A DNA stretch of 64,000 nucleotides from NCBI GenBank assembly GCA_950295325.1, contig OX485807.1:49442440-49506439 (forward strand), in the 5' to 3' direction. The stretch is from Polytrichum commune. Taxonomy: Eukaryota; Streptophyta; Polytrichopsida; Polytrichales; Polytrichaceae. The stretch's first letter is position 1. Each line of letters opens with the position of its first letter. The notes beneath the pieces are model-generated. The model saw only the letters and a program-made list of their open reading frames with translations, had not been told where the DNA came from and did not search any database. Made by a program: the position numbers and the translations under genes. Below are positions 34,330 to 46,472 of this stretch, piece by piece.

Positions 34330-36862
34330 CTGAACAGCAAACCCAGGTACACTCAGTCAGATCTTTTGGGACCTGGCAAGACATGTTCAACTTCATGTCC
34401 ATAGAGTGTATTGGCAGTTCCTTGAGGGCCCATGGCCACAATAAATCTGGTCTTCTTTTCTAAAACAAACTATCTCTGTTCCAGGCAACCTATATACGCA
34501 TGCATGCAGCTCTGCAGGCGCAATGGTCACCACTAACAATACACTACAACAGTACAAGGTACACAAGGTGCCATTGATACGTCCTCCTAGAAATTAAGCA
34601 GCACAATTTGCGAAAGTCTAGGTGTTTGGCAAAAGAGAGACACTCCACTCACTTGCTTAGATGAGCTTGGGCAGTGGACCGCAAGCGCGCGAAGGAGAGC
34701 ATATCCTAAATCACATGACATCCACCCACAACCACAAACTCAGTTCACTTAAATCTTGTTAACAGTTACAAAAAGTTGCTCATGATCTGCAACAGCCATA
34801 CCACATTGAGTACCTGAAACTGCAGTGCAGGAGGAGGTGCATTTTTAAGCCGCAATTCCTTTTTTTCCATGATCCGCAGCTCCCGTAACTGCTGGGCAAT
34901 CTCTTGTAGAAGCTTCATCTCCCCATTCTCCCTCTTCAGTGATTCAATTCTCTGCTTCATTAAATACCTATCCGCCTCCAATGCCATCAATCGCTGGGTC
35001 AACTGTTCTACCTCTTCTTCCACTAAGGTCTTCGAATTTCTTCTCCGGAGTGATGAGGACAGGCGTAGCTCCTTGTATCGTACCTTTCCTTCCAAATCTT
35101 CCCACTCAGGTTTACAATCTTCCACATCTTGAGAAGAAACTGCGGTTTGACTTGGGCAATCCACATCCGGTTCGTCCATGTTCACTGTATCCTCCTCCTC
35201 AAGATTGAGGAAATCTGGCTTCCCAAGGCGGTCTGAAAAAAGTTCATGCATCTCCTCAACTGATGAATCACGAGATTTGCTTACACCCTCCTTAACAAAT
35301 GCTGGACCTTCATAAATAGAATTTTGTACCTCGTAGACATCCTGCACGTACACAGCTTCACTTGGACATTCTTGTGAACTTTCCATGTAAGCTCTATATG
35401 CTTCTTCTTCTTCTTCTTCTTCTTCAACTTTGCTATCATTTACACCTGGAAATTTACTGTCAAGATCATAGTTCCTCAATTCCACCTCTTCCTCTTCCAC
35501 ATAGGACGTTTCAGCCAAGCCTTGCTCCATAGAGTCCCCTTCTCCGAAAAGACGGCGCCGGAGTGAATCATCTCTTGTAAGCTCTTTCACAGATGCATCA
35601 CCCTCCACTGATGTCATGGTGTTCAAGTCTCCTTGTACTGGACTTTGTGTTATAGACCTGGATTCTCCACCATTTTTGGGCCTGGTAACTTGGATAGGAG
35701 GTTTTCCTCCTTGTTGTTGGAGCTGCTCTTCAAACTTCCACACATACTCCAACACTGAAAGCCTTTTCTCTTCGTTGCGTCTATCCTCCTTTACTTTATC
35801 CAAAGCATCCAGTGGTCCATCTTGCAAACTACGGGCACTCCATCTCCTTTTCAGGCTGATAAATTCAGTCTCCTCAGCTTTCTCGTCATTCCTAACAACT
35901 AACTTCCCGATCTGTTGTCGGACACTTCCAACAGAAACTGGCAAACTATTCTCACTACTTTTTCTAAGAGGATGTAACTGCAGAGCACTCTCTTTTTTGT
36001 CCTCTTCAACGGTAACACCTTTCAAAGAGATTTTCAGTTTTGATTTCAAGATTTCATTGCCAATAACAGCAGATTCCTCTACATTAATACTGGAAACAGG
36101 TTCACGCATTGCTTCTAGTGGAATTTCAGATGTCAAAATTTGGTTACTACTTTTGCGTAACCTCTCAAGGCTCCTTCTCTGGGCTTCCTTAATAACCTTT
36201 GGAGTTGCACCTATCTTTACAGGTTCAATTGACATTTCTGGCTCAAAAATTTGTATGGCCTTTCCTTTAGCGACTAATTCCGGGAAACTAAAACTATGCC
36301 TTCGATTCCTCTCCACGTCATCCCTCTCTTCCATCAGAACATTGTCCAGCTTTTCTCTGCACACACGTATCTCTTCTTCCAGGGCAATCTTCTCTTCCTC
36401 ACGCTTCACAATAATTTCCTGCAGAACTTCTATAGCCTCTTGGTCATACAATACCTTCTCTATGACCATGCGCTGAAACTGTCGAGCCTCTAGTTGTACG
36501 GCAGCTTTCTCCTCTTGCAAACGAGAAATCATGGCTAAAGCTTCACTAGCAGCTGTAGCAGAGGAATTTCTCTCCTGCTCTAGCTCCCTACATAATGCAG
36601 CAAGAGTTTCACGCTCAGATTCGAGAGCTTCCATTAGTTCTCTATCTTTAAAGTCCTGCTCTCTATCTATAGCTTCTTGTTCAATCTGGAGAGCTTCTTG
36701 AGCTTCGAGATTCTGCTGGAGGCTCATCAAGTCCTTCGTGTCCTGATTAGTATACGATGGACTTCCACTATCAGCTCTCTCAAGGGAGTCCTCCATGGAA
36801 ATTTCAAGAACCTTTCCATAACTATTCTTCGCTGAAAATAAGACAGTTGGACATCCTGCCAT
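34165..36862 (-). CDS. GTD-binding (DUF593) myosin-binding-like protein, gene model
   Basis: Seen: a long minus-strand exon and a predicted last exon. Main-exon residues: EALESERETLAALCRELEQE, then RNSSATAASEALAMISRLQE, then EARQFQRMVIEKVLYDQEAI and an EEEIRVCREKL coiled coil. Known: this is the GTD-binding (zein-binding, DUF593) signature of plant myosin-XI receptor proteins (MyoB family), which tether myosin to vesicles and act in cytoplasmic streaming. The middle is acidic with a poly-Glu run (GAA repeats near 35402-35425). The C-terminal helix EVEQLTQRLMALEADRYLMK is also family-typical. The usual N-terminal membrane segment is not in this exon. Start: in-frame ATGs at 36862 and 36796; a good acceptor (TTATTTTCAG) at 36832 suggests the coding exon may begin at 36831, with the true start at 36796 or in an upstream exon. 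Confidence 0.8.
34814..36831 (-). CDS. DUF593 gene, main exon
   Basis: On the minus strand the exon begins after TTATTTTCAG (acceptor at 36832-36834) and ends TTTCAG before GTACTCAATG (donor at 34811-34813), phase 0. If read through, the frame stops 15 codons into the intron. It encodes the GTD-binding domain, acidic middle and C-terminal coiled coil. Confidence 0.65.
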
Positions 36863-38450
36863 TGCCCGTTCTGAAGAAAGAACAAGAACGTAGAAGCCGG
36901 AGGTCTTTATAAAACTAATAATGCAGAAATTGGTAGGAGCACAAGCAAGAACCAAGAAACCTAAAATTTCGTCTGTGCAAGCTTGCAACAAGTTGTACAC
37001 CAGTCTAGCGTGTCATGCTGAAGGATTTTCCATGCCATATCCAATCTGCTGGTGCCTCCACGACGCTGCAATCCTTATGAACGGCCTTTCAAATTTTCTT
37101 GAATCCGTGACAACAACATCATTTTGACGGTCTTCGTCATTCACTGATCTCATTATGCACGGTGGAGGAAGTATCGACAGTACGTCGAGTGGCACTGAGA
37201 AACCACGGATTCTGCACTGAACAGGAGTAGATTGTGAGACGACTGAGAATTGCAATCCATCGACAAGAAGAACAATTTAAAAACAATGCCACCGGTCTTT
37301 CTTGTGTATCATACACCCTAGCTCCTACGTTCTTCCGCAATGGAGAGGACGTGTTTTTAAGCAAACTTTGCAATGCAAGCCACGTTTCTATAACAAAGAC
37401 CCCTAAACAGCGGAACAAGGTCTCTCTGCAATTATAATCCATCACAACTTCGGGATTTCACTACTATTCCGTGCGCAAATTTGCAGTTCTTGTGTCGAAT
37501 TGAGTTCCTAACTCGACATTTCTTCTACCTTTTCCTACACCTTACAGATACTTCACGTACGTTCGAGTGAGTAAAATTGCAATCCTTATAGCGCCTCGCC
37601 TTGGCAACTACGGCTACTCTCTCTCAGATCGTCGTAGTCGACTTCTCTGCGTGCCAACGCCGCGAGAAGAACACTCGACACAAACCTCTTTCAACTAAGC
37701 TAATGCACTACTCCAACACTCCGTGCCGCGCGCAAGCACACACGTCATCGTCCTAAAACCTAAAACCTGGCGCTAACACCCCCGCCTCTCGACTGGCTCA
37801 CATTCACAAGAACTACAACGAGCTCACTATTTCGCAAAAATAACGTAAGCAATCGGGTAGAAAGCGTCAGGAGCTCAAACCTGTACAGGCCTCGGGAGCG
37901 CCCTGATCTGGCCGCAACGAGAAAAGATTGCGCCTCTCCGAGGCTCCGGACAAGACCCCTCCTCCTCGCAAGGAGCGCGAACATGGTAGGCCGATGCGCT
38001 ACGGCAACGCTGTTTTGCGGGGTTCCTGTTACTGTAGGAATGGCGACAGATTGCTCCGCAGTCAAAGTAAGTTTCGGTTAAGTTCGTTTAGTTCAGCCAC
38101 CTCGACTCAACAATCGATCGGCTCGTTGAATGCGGCGACCAGGTTCCCAAGTCGCTGCGGGCGGCGGCAATCGTGGAGCTGGCGAGCTGCACGTCAAGAG
38201 CGGCCCGCCAGCGAGGATCTCGGATCTCGAATCGCACGCGAAACAAATGCAACTCCCACGCGACGAGACTGCGATCTCTTTCCTGATTTCTTCGTCTCCG
38301 TTTTCCCTGGCTGGAACTTGGGACGGACCGGGCCGGGCCGGGCTCCATAGATTCCCCATCCTTGTGCATCGAAAGGCCGGGCCGGGCCTGCTTCATCAAA
38401 CTCGGGTCCCCTTTATGGCCGGGCCGGACCGGGTTTGGTCTCACCTTTGA
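36863..38450 (-). promoter_or_regulatory. Presumed 5' region / promoter of the DUF593 gene
   Basis: Bases about 37,600-38,420 are much richer in GC and CpG than the surroundings and contain GGGCCGGGC repeats (38325-38420). Such islands commonly mark plant promoters and first exons. The DUF593 gene runs away from it on the minus strand, so it is probably that gene's promoter and untranslated exon(s), but no exon chain could be fixed. Confidence 0.35.
37881..37984 (-). CDS. Candidate first exon with presequence-like N-terminus
   Basis: An ATG at 37984 opens 34 codons beginning MFALLARRRGLVRSLGEAQS, rich in Arg, Ala, Leu and Ser and lacking acidic residues apart from one Glu, as in mitochondrial presequences. 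It ends CTGTACAG before GTTTGAGC, a good donor, in phase 2. It does not join in frame to the DUF593 acceptor at 36832. Either it belongs to a different small gene or it is a chance frame in a GC-rich leader. Confidence 0.2.
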
Positions 38451-38661
38451 AGGGGGAAGCTTCGAGAAGATTTTACTTTTTGTATAGAAGCTTGACAAAT
38501 AAGGTAGGAGGCCTAACGACTCATGAATTCTTTAGCCTTATTGGCTCTATCATGTGGGAAGAGACCTAGGGGTGATCTCTTAAATGGGTCAGAGTTTAGC
38601 AGCCAATCAGAATCGGGCATATATGGTATTAGTAATTCAATCTTCAAGTGGAGTCCAGTTG

Positions 38662-39220
38662 TAGAGTAGAGGCACCCATAACTGATCACTTAAGAGCTAT
38701 TGTACAAAATCTAGAGAAGTGTAAGACGGTGCAATTTTTTTCCGTGTAGGAAGATAGAAATCAAGAGGATTGCAAATTTTTTGATAATTTTTTTTCTTAA
38801 ATTGAAATTACTACAAAATTATGAAGCCAAAAGTTGGCCCGAACACATTACCAATGTTTATAGTATGCCATAACTGCTCATTTTGGGACGGTTCCTCCTT
38901 ACTTGAGCACTCAAAACCGTGGACGTGTGTCATGGCACTATCAATTCCGTGGTGATATCATAATTGAGTTGAAGACTTAGGGTTAGTTTCCATGTAGGCC
39001 ACTTTGCCCACTGTAATTTGGTGGGTGAAGCAGCCTACATGAAAACTAACCCTTAGAAACCATAAATGTGGAACTATATTCTAAACCCACCAAAAACAAA
39101 ACAAAAACAATAGTTTATATATATATATATAACTATTGAAATCAACCCCGATGTGATCGAAATTATGGCACCCATAGATTCCCGATGGGGTCTTGATCAG
39201 GAATGGGCGCCTCTACTCTA
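38662..39220 (-). mobile_element. MITE, family T, copy 2 (interrupted)
   Basis: Ends TAGAGTAGAGGCACCCAT and GGGCGCCTCTACTCTA pair as inverted repeats. Interior phrases match 17507-17868 in reverse (CGAACACATTACCAATG). It is longer than copy 1 because a 73-bp MITE sits at 38980-39052 and further AT-rich sequence follows. Confidence 0.75.
38980..39052. mobile_element. 73-bp Tourist-like MITE nested in a family-T MITE
   Basis: Starts GGGTTAGTTTCCATGTAGGC and ends GCCTACATGAAAACTAACCC, flanked by TTA on both sides (38977-38979 and 39053-39055). The TTA target duplication fits PIF/Harbinger. Related half-elements occur near 6010-6062, 45880-45920 and 49195-49310. Confidence 0.8.
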
Positions 39221-40686
39221 AATGATTATTGATGTATAATAGTCTCTAAAATGAGTCAAAGTTTGGTCTTGGTCGGGATACCCAACTAGAACTAGACATG
39301 CGTGCAAGATAATACTAGGGCAAAGCACTATTGCAACTAGGCGGTTGTTGTTATTATTGGCTATTTGTGTTCTTTTGTTTGTTTTTTTGATTTTAGAGCC
39401 ATTTTTGAGCTTGGATTAGGTATGGCTTGAGAATTTGAAGGTCACATAAAACAATGATGTCCAACCATGAGGGGCGCGATTTCCCATGATAAAGGTCAAG
39501 CATCAAAGGCAATTTGAATTTGCGTACTAGGAGCTTGCAAATAAGGTACGAGGCTTAACACCTCAACTTACTTCTTTAGATTTATTTTTATTATGAGCTC
39601 TTTGTATTTGCTTGTTTAATATTTGAGCAATTTCCGGAGCTTGAAGTAGGGCCAGAGCAAGACAACCACCTCATTGAGTTGGCCAACATTACTCAAGGTC
39701 AAAACGCAATCAACTATATTATAGCTTGTAGTCTAATTTTGATAGATGGTTTGACTCTGGAGATAATATCAGAGGCCTCAAATTAGTCTATAGAACCAAC
39801 TTGAGATGAATCAACCACAACCATGTTGGGCTTGAATTTTTACTAATCTAACCTTCTAGTTGGGTCCAACACTATTACCGAGGTAAAGGGGTATAGTAAA
39901 AACATGACCTTCGCATACTTGTGATTAATTCAACTCAAGTATGTTCCTCATTACTAATTCATGGCATATGACACTAACTCCATGGTCAATTTGACTAAAA
40001 ATAACTGCAATTGGAACTAATCTTACTTCATCAACTACAATACAAGGTACATAGATGATAGTTGAGGGTCCAACTACACCACCTAGTTAAGAGGATTAGC
40101 TAACCAAAATCATGGTCAAACCAACCTCACCACCTAGTTAGGAGAATTAGCTAACAATATAAGTTAGTGAGAACCAACTTCTTAATTTGCTAGCTAACCG
40201 ATCGCACACCTCCACGTCTCAGTTACGAAAAACCAAAGGTTAACCAATTAAAGAGAGGGGTTAAGGTTGACTGACCAATTTTTTGCTCTACTTGTAGCCC
40301 ACACCATTGTGTTTAATTATAATAATAAATAATCTAAACTAGTATAATTTAAAACATGGATAATGATGTTAGAATATTGTTTTATCATTTTTAATTTGGA
40401 TGATGTAAGAAAATAGTATGGTGCACCTCGTAGTGGAATCTCGGGGGGGTGCACCTTTCATTAATTAAAACCTAGAATCACGTGCGTTCGCTGCATACTC
40501 TAAAAACCCCCAATATACAAGTTATTTTTTGTGAAATAAAGTAATACACATATAATTGCAACAATAAATATACAAGTGACAATATGTATACACAAAAAAC
40601 ATCCATTCATATATAGTCATTAACATAAGTATACAAATATATTTTTGAACAATAATCAACCCCTATAATATGTATAACAAAATATC
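39221..40686. other. Intergenic, nothing recognised
   Basis: AT-rich, with an AACCAAC...TTAGCTAAC repeated phrase near 40080-40160. No gene was recognised. Confidence 0.35.
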
Positions 40687-41295
40687 CTAGCTTTCATCAG
40701 CAAAGTCGTTGAAATTTTTTTCATCTCCTCGATGTAACTCATAAACATTTGATTCACCAATATATGTCATTGTAGCCAATGCAATTATTGTCTCTAAGTC
40801 TACCATCAAATGATCAGTAAGATCATATGTCCACTTGTTGTTAGCCCCTTTTTGATACCAACATAAACCGATCTCCACGTTTGATGGACGGTTCATCAAG
40901 TCAATTGGATCCTTATACTCCACCCAACGATTACCAAACTTCCTCCGCATCCTATAAACTCTCCCAACAAACCAAACCTTAACTCGAGTAGATTTTTTTG
41001 GCCTACCTCGTTTTTTCACAGTTTTAGCTTCATGTGTGTTCAAAAAACACACACCACAGTCACAACCAAGCTTTAACAAAGTGTCATGGTTTCCAACACT
41101 CATGAGTTTAGGCTTCATATATAATATGCCAGCTCTAATTCGAGTCAACCGATCTTTAGACAAAGAAGGATTGCCATTCAATTGACTAACAAGTGTACTT
41201 TTAAAAATTCTAGACTCCCCTACCATTACATAAGCCACAATTGCCTTTGCATTTGATAGAGAGGGAATTTTAGAACGAGGCCATGACAATGTCAA
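40687..41295 (-). CDS. Uncharacterised 202-residue protein with AT-hook-like motif
   Basis: The longest unexplained open frame in the window apart from the main genes. Starts MTLSWPRSKIPSLSNAKAIV and ends NFNDFADES. Features: a Cys cluster GCDCGVCF (about residues 78-85), an AT-hook-like basic patch KKRGRPKK (about 94-101), then GRVYRMRRKFGNRWVEYKDP and GLCWYQKGANNKWTYDLTDH. No signal peptide or membrane segment. It is not a shadow of another gene. The AT-hook suggests a DNA-binding or transposon-derived protein, but I do not recognise the family. It could be an intact single-exon gene or one exon of a larger or decayed gene. Confidence 0.45.
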   Translation of the reverse strand: MTLSWPRSKIPSLSNAKAIVAYVMVGESRIFKSTLVSQLNGNPSLSKDRLTRIRAGILYMKPKLMSVGNHDTLLKLGCDCGVCFLNTHEAKTVKKRGRPKKSTRVKVWFVGRVYRMRRKFGNRWVEYKDPIDLMNRPSNVEIGLCWYQKGANNKWTYDLTDHLMVDLETIIALATMTYIGESNVYELHRGDEKNFNDFADES

Positions 41296-42841
41296 GACTT
41301 TCGGTGATTCCCACGGTAGAAGTAACCGCAGGGACGCTGAGAAGCGCTGGAAACAACATGTGAAAGAACGAAAAGTGAAGCAGTTGTCGGCAAAAGAAGC
41401 AGGCTATACGAGAAGAGAAAACAAAAACCTTCAACACCCGACAAAAAGAGAAAACAAAAACCTAGGGATGGGAGGGGAAAAAGGTCCTTGTTACTTTGAG
41501 CTGAACGAATCATTTCAAAACCCTAATACTGCCTCTTTCCCCGATATTACCTTGACACCTTGTACATGGTTCATTCTACCCTATAAGGTTGCTAACGAAA
41601 ATCATTAATCCTAGTTAATCCTAATTTCATCCAATATGAAAACTTATGATATGTAGTATAATAACAATACCATACAAGTACAATTATTGTATACTTTTCA
41701 AAGGCCTTCCATATATGTACGTAACTATAAATTATAACATGTATACCATATGTATACGTAATACGGCAAGGTCCAAATCAATACCCCTCCTGTGCACTCA
41801 CGTATACTCATACATGTTTAGTACAGTGCACCCCCCGTGAGTGGAATGAAAAGAAGATGGGGAAAATGAGAGGCATGCATTCCAAAAAGAACTTGAGCTA
41901 ATCAATGGTAAGAGTTAGTTAGCATTAGGGGTATGGACGACTTAAGGTTTCTTCACAAAAACATGTTCAAAAAGTGAGCTAACTTTTTGTTTGATAAGTT
42001 TTATTTAAACTCAGTGATGCATGCTTGAGATTGATTAGCTTTCGTGTATGTTAGCTAATTCTCTTAAGCTTCACCAAGCAATGCGGGACATGATATAACT
42101 AGTTTGAGTGGGTTACTTACCCTAACAAAGCCTTTAACTAGGAAGTGCAGTTGGACCCTAAAAGAGACACTCTTTGAGGTCAAATGTGCTCTTTAAATAA
42201 AACAACACCTTGTGTGAGGGGCTGATTACACCAACCACTTCTGGCACCATCCGTTAGCATCTCTAGTTATAACAGTGTGAAAAGTGGTGGGCCAACATCT
42301 ATTTCTCAACATAATCCCCAACAATTTCACGGCTGGAACCGGATGAAAAGTTTGGTGTGATCGGCGCATGAGAACCCAAAATATAAAGTTGAAGTTGAAG
42401 GAGGAGGGTCCGGACCACAACTATTAAAAACCATCCAACTCCTCGTGTGTAAATGGTCCTTGCATTAGAGGAACCTAGAATAAAAGGTTCCCACAAGATC
42501 CTCAAGCCATCTCGGGCCACACAAAAAAATATTTATAAATTGTTTTGCCTCCGCCCGGCGGGCACTCCTCAAAGGGATGATGCTTCTTTTCCAAGATTGT
42601 TTTTGAATTCTAAGACTCAACCGACAATCTCTTTTGGCCCTTTTTGGAACCACGGGCACACGAATCGAAGATGTTCAATAGGATTTTTATGTTTAAATAA
42701 GCATCGAGGTTCGAAGTTTGAATTTTGGAGAAAGGGACAAAGTGATCAGGTCATGTAAGCTTAGTGGGACCCTAAATTAGACTCTCGAACCGAGAGCAAG
42801 GAGGTTCCCCTTACTGCCAATGAACGGGGAGAACCGGCCAC
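41296..42841. other. Intergenic, no gene supported
   Basis: Contains several short frames on both strands at 42226-42758 without recognisable features. No repeat family was assigned. Confidence 0.35.
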
Positions 42842-43045
42842 TAGTTATAGATGAACCGGTTAAGTTTGAGAAATAACCGGTTGAAGTTCAAGACTTCGGG
42901 AAATTTACCGATCATTTTAGAGGAATTTATATAATAAACTTCATATTAATGAAGAAAAACCGGAAGATGTCAACATGTAATTGGTTGGATTTGGAAACAA
43001 TAGGATCTCGACTGCTTATGCTCAAAATCCTCCCTGAGCACTACA
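42842..43045 (-). repeat. CCGGTT dispersed repeat, full copy
   Basis: Starts CTAGTTATAGATGAACCGGT and carries AATAACCGGTTGAAGTTCAA, AGAAAAACCGGAAGATGTCA and ATAGGATCTCGACTGC. About 204 bp, nearly collinear with 2980-3190. Confidence 0.8.
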
Positions 43046-43894
43046 CACTACAGCGCAAAGGGAGGGCTTGTTCTTTGATTTGGGGCTCCATCAATGTTAA
43101 GGAGGTAAAAGTGAGTCTAGTAAAAGACATGTTACATAGGTTGGTGGTTAATAGGTATGTGTTCTTAACACTTAAAATTGGGGGAGGTGAAAATATTGAT
43201 TCCTATGTATAGTTTAAGAATATTTGTTTAATGCTAACTTAACATCTAAATCGGGGTTAGAGACTTCGAATCGATCTAGTCGTGATAATGTAATGTAGTT
43301 AAAAAGATAAACTGAAAGGGGCATGATTTTACAATAGCATAGATCCTAATGGTAGGTGTTGGGAAACGAATCCCATGGTTAGGTCATTTAAGTGGGGTAG
43401 ACTAATGCCGCGTATGGTGGGGAGAAGGGGGGGGGGGGGACTCAAAGAGAAAGACATGTAGCCTTGACCAAATGAGGGGTAGTCAACTGGGGTTGAGGTA
43501 GTGGCACCTTCGACATCTTTGACACGAAGCGAGACGGAGTTCACTTGGATAGAGGATTGTGAGCGTCCCTTTGAAAATGTTAAATTTTCTTTAACACATG
43601 TGCCAGTTTTGAGCTTACCCAAGTAAGGGGAGCCAATTGAGGTCGTCAATGATGGTCCTTTGATAGAGGGTAGGGGGTGCAAACACAGTCAAGTACACAA
43701 CTCCATTACCATGCATAGGTTCAAGTGAAAGTGATTTCAAAACTATATACTAACTTTGAATTTTGTGAAGGAAATTATCATAAACATTTGAAAAACATAT
43801 CGATCTACAAAGCCAAGCAATTTATGTTAATAATTTTTTTTCTAGAATAATTTACATGTTTTAGAAGACAATGCAAGTGGTGTGCAAGTAGATA

Positions 43895-44220
43895 TATTGA
43901 ACACATAATTGTCTAATTTAAAAAAAAACATGAAAAAAGTACATTAAATTGATGATTTTTTAAAATAAATTGTTGTGATTATGCTCTTGAGTTTATAATG
44001 AAATCAAGGAATATGGAAAAACAAATCCAACTTCAAAATATTTAAGGTTGTGAAATCTATGTCCAAAACTAGTTGTAGTCATTACCTTTCGAGCAGTGCT
44101 TTTAATGAAAAGTTTAGAAAATATCATCTTGATATTCTATATTTGAATACCTAACACAACAATAAAGGGTGCCATAAAAAAAAGTCCAATTTAAAAAACA
44201 CTTTGGTGCTACTTTTTAAA
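43895..44220 (+). repeat. Dispersed AT-rich repeat, copy 2
   Basis: Collinear with 10870-11200: ATTAAATTGATGATTTTT, ACAAATCCAACTTCAAAAT, GTGAAATCTATGTCCAAAAC, CACTTTGGTGCTACTTTT. Confidence 0.65.
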
Positions 44221-44651
44221 TCAACCACATAGCCATATGTACGTGCGTGCAATAGTGTAAAGTGTCGGTTTAAGCACCCTTTTACCTTACATCATGAACG
44301 ATCAAATGCATGAGTAAAGGACCACACACTAACTTAAGCTTCACCACGAATGGCTCCACTAAACTATCATTAAGTTAGTACTAAAAGTAGTCGACCCAGA
44401 TTGTATTGGTCGAAACATCAGCCTGACCAGCTTGTTGGAATCAAAACCAAGTGAAGTAAACCAAATTTAGATAGCTTTACTAGAAGCTTTAGACACGATG
44501 TCAGAAAAAAAGCCCCTCGAACACTAAAGCCCTCTTTAATTACACTAGAGAAATAAAGACAATTTAAGAAGTCGAAGAAAGGACCGTTCTCATTGGCAAG
44601 GAGCCTCATAATAATATGCACACTTGTTCACTCAAAGCCCACTTTACTTTA

Positions 44652-45083
44652 GGGCCACTCCACACACAAGCCAAGAGCCGTGACCATGAAATTGTGAGAG
44701 CCCAAAAGAAAGTGTCCAAAGGCCGTCCCAATACACCTCCAATATCATGTAGTGTGGTCATGGGCCCTCGAGTGCAGTGTGAAGTCGTATGTGACTGGGC
44801 CCTTAACCAAATGCTATTTCAATGAATCTCTATTCATGCGGGTCCTCGCACATGATAAAATAGAATAAATTAACGGTTGTGAGCGTGTCCGGAGTGCCAT
44901 GGTCTCCTGGTTTTGTGTTAGGCCTACCTTCAAGAGGTGGTTTTTGAAGATAGTCTGGATGACCATGATACATGATCCATTCGATGCCATGTAGAAATCC
45001 ATGTAGACTTTACATCCATCCACCAATGAGAGTGCTTGAAGTGTAATGGTCACGGGCTCTCAGTCTCATGTGTGAAGTGGCCC
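44652..45083. mobile_element. PIF/Harbinger-type MITE, family G, copy 2
   Basis: 432 bp, from GGGCCACTCCACACACAAG to GTGTGAAGTGGCCC. The left flank is TTA and the right ATA, a slightly decayed target duplication. Collinear with 6121-6609 but lacks an internal segment of about 60-70 bp. Confidence 0.8.
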
Positions 45084-45944
45084 ATAGACTTGAGCTTTTA
45101 AATTCAAGAGCTTGAACTTACTGGGCCTAAAATAGGGCAATATTAGCTTTCCACCTACTTCTCCTAGGATATTTAACATGTGATTAGTACGACAAGTTTA
45201 GCTAAATCCAAATTGAGGCGTAACCATTTTCTTCATGCTTTTGGAGTTATTATAATTATCTTATTCATTGTCATCAAAGTGAAAATTTTTGGCTTCTTAA
45301 ATGATCATATAGGTCCCCTCGCCTCCCCCCCTTCCATGATTACTATGTTGACTATTGAACTTGGATTAATAATTAACAATTTATGAGCACAAAGTCCATT
45401 CTTTTCTAAACACGTGTCTTTTTAGTGACCGTTCTTGGATCCATACTTATGCACACACACTAGTTAAAGATAGGGGTCGTTACATATCTTACAAAGGTTG
45501 GATGGAATGTTGAGTGAACTAATGTAGGATGACTAAGCTTTGGTCAAAATCCTAAGTTTGCCTCATGGAGGTCATTTATGAATGTCGAGTGTTTAAGATA
45601 TTGTTTTATGAGATCTGAGCTAATGAGATGTCAAACATTCTTTGGCTTGTCATGAATTCTATTTTGTGTAGGTTCAATTCTGCCTTGACATCTCACTTTG
45701 AGCATAGCCCTTTTACACTTTCTCAAACTATTGAAAGTTTGAAGATTGGTCAAGCACTCAATAGTTTGAGCTCTAGATAAAAGCTTGACATATCGAAGTC
45801 TAGCGGTCCGTGACCACAGTCCTCCACATTCTAGTAGGCCACCAAAATATGGTTGATTGGCGGCTTGTGCTTAGGGTGAATTTTCATGTAGGCCGCTCAC
45901 CCACCATATTGTAGTGTGAATCAATGATGGGGGAGAACCCAACA

Positions 45945-46148
45945 ATTAGTTCCAAATGAACCGGTTGAGTTTGAGAAATAACCGGATGAGGTTCAAAACT
46001 TCAGGCAAATAATCGATCATTCTAGAGGAATTTATAGAATATACCCCAATTCAATAAAGGGAAACCGGAGGATGTCAACATGTGACTTGTTGGACTTGCA
46101 AACACTATGATCTCAACCGATTATGCCCAAAAATCTCCCCGATCATTG
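45945..46148 (-). repeat. CCGGTT dispersed repeat, full copy
   Basis: Carries AAATGAACCGGTTGAGTTTG, GAAATAACCGGATGAGG, GGAAACCGGAGGATGTCAAC and ends near CCCAAAAATCTCCCC. Confidence 0.75.
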
Positions 46149-46472
46149 ATGCCAATAAGGGAAAACCCGCCCAAATGTAGAGGTTTTTTGTGGGGTAGGG
46201 TTCGTATGTGTTGACTAGCTACTCCCATCTTCTAAAACCCAAGCCCACCTACTAACCTCCTCCTCCAAGTTAAAACCTCCTATCATTCTAAAACATATCT
46301 TCAATCCTCTAGTGATTGGCACTTGTAGGTTAAAGATTCTTTAGTGGGGCGCATGGAAGTCTAGCGGCCTGTGTCCATGGCCCTCCACATTCTAACGGCC
46401 CACCAAAATGTGGTTGGATGGTGGCTTGTCCTTAACTACATGAGAACACCTCTGACCCATTCATTTCTAGAA

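Noticed and set aside
35616-36476. 286-codon plus-strand frame opposite the DUF593 gene
   Set aside because: Exact antisense of the strongly supported GTD-binding exon. It is Ser/Leu-rich, as expected from reverse reading of Glu/Lys-rich codons, and has no independent domain.
44616-45053. Frames across 44.6-45.1 kb on both strands
   Set aside because: They lie within the PIF/Harbinger-type MITE, whose other copy has different, unrelated frames.
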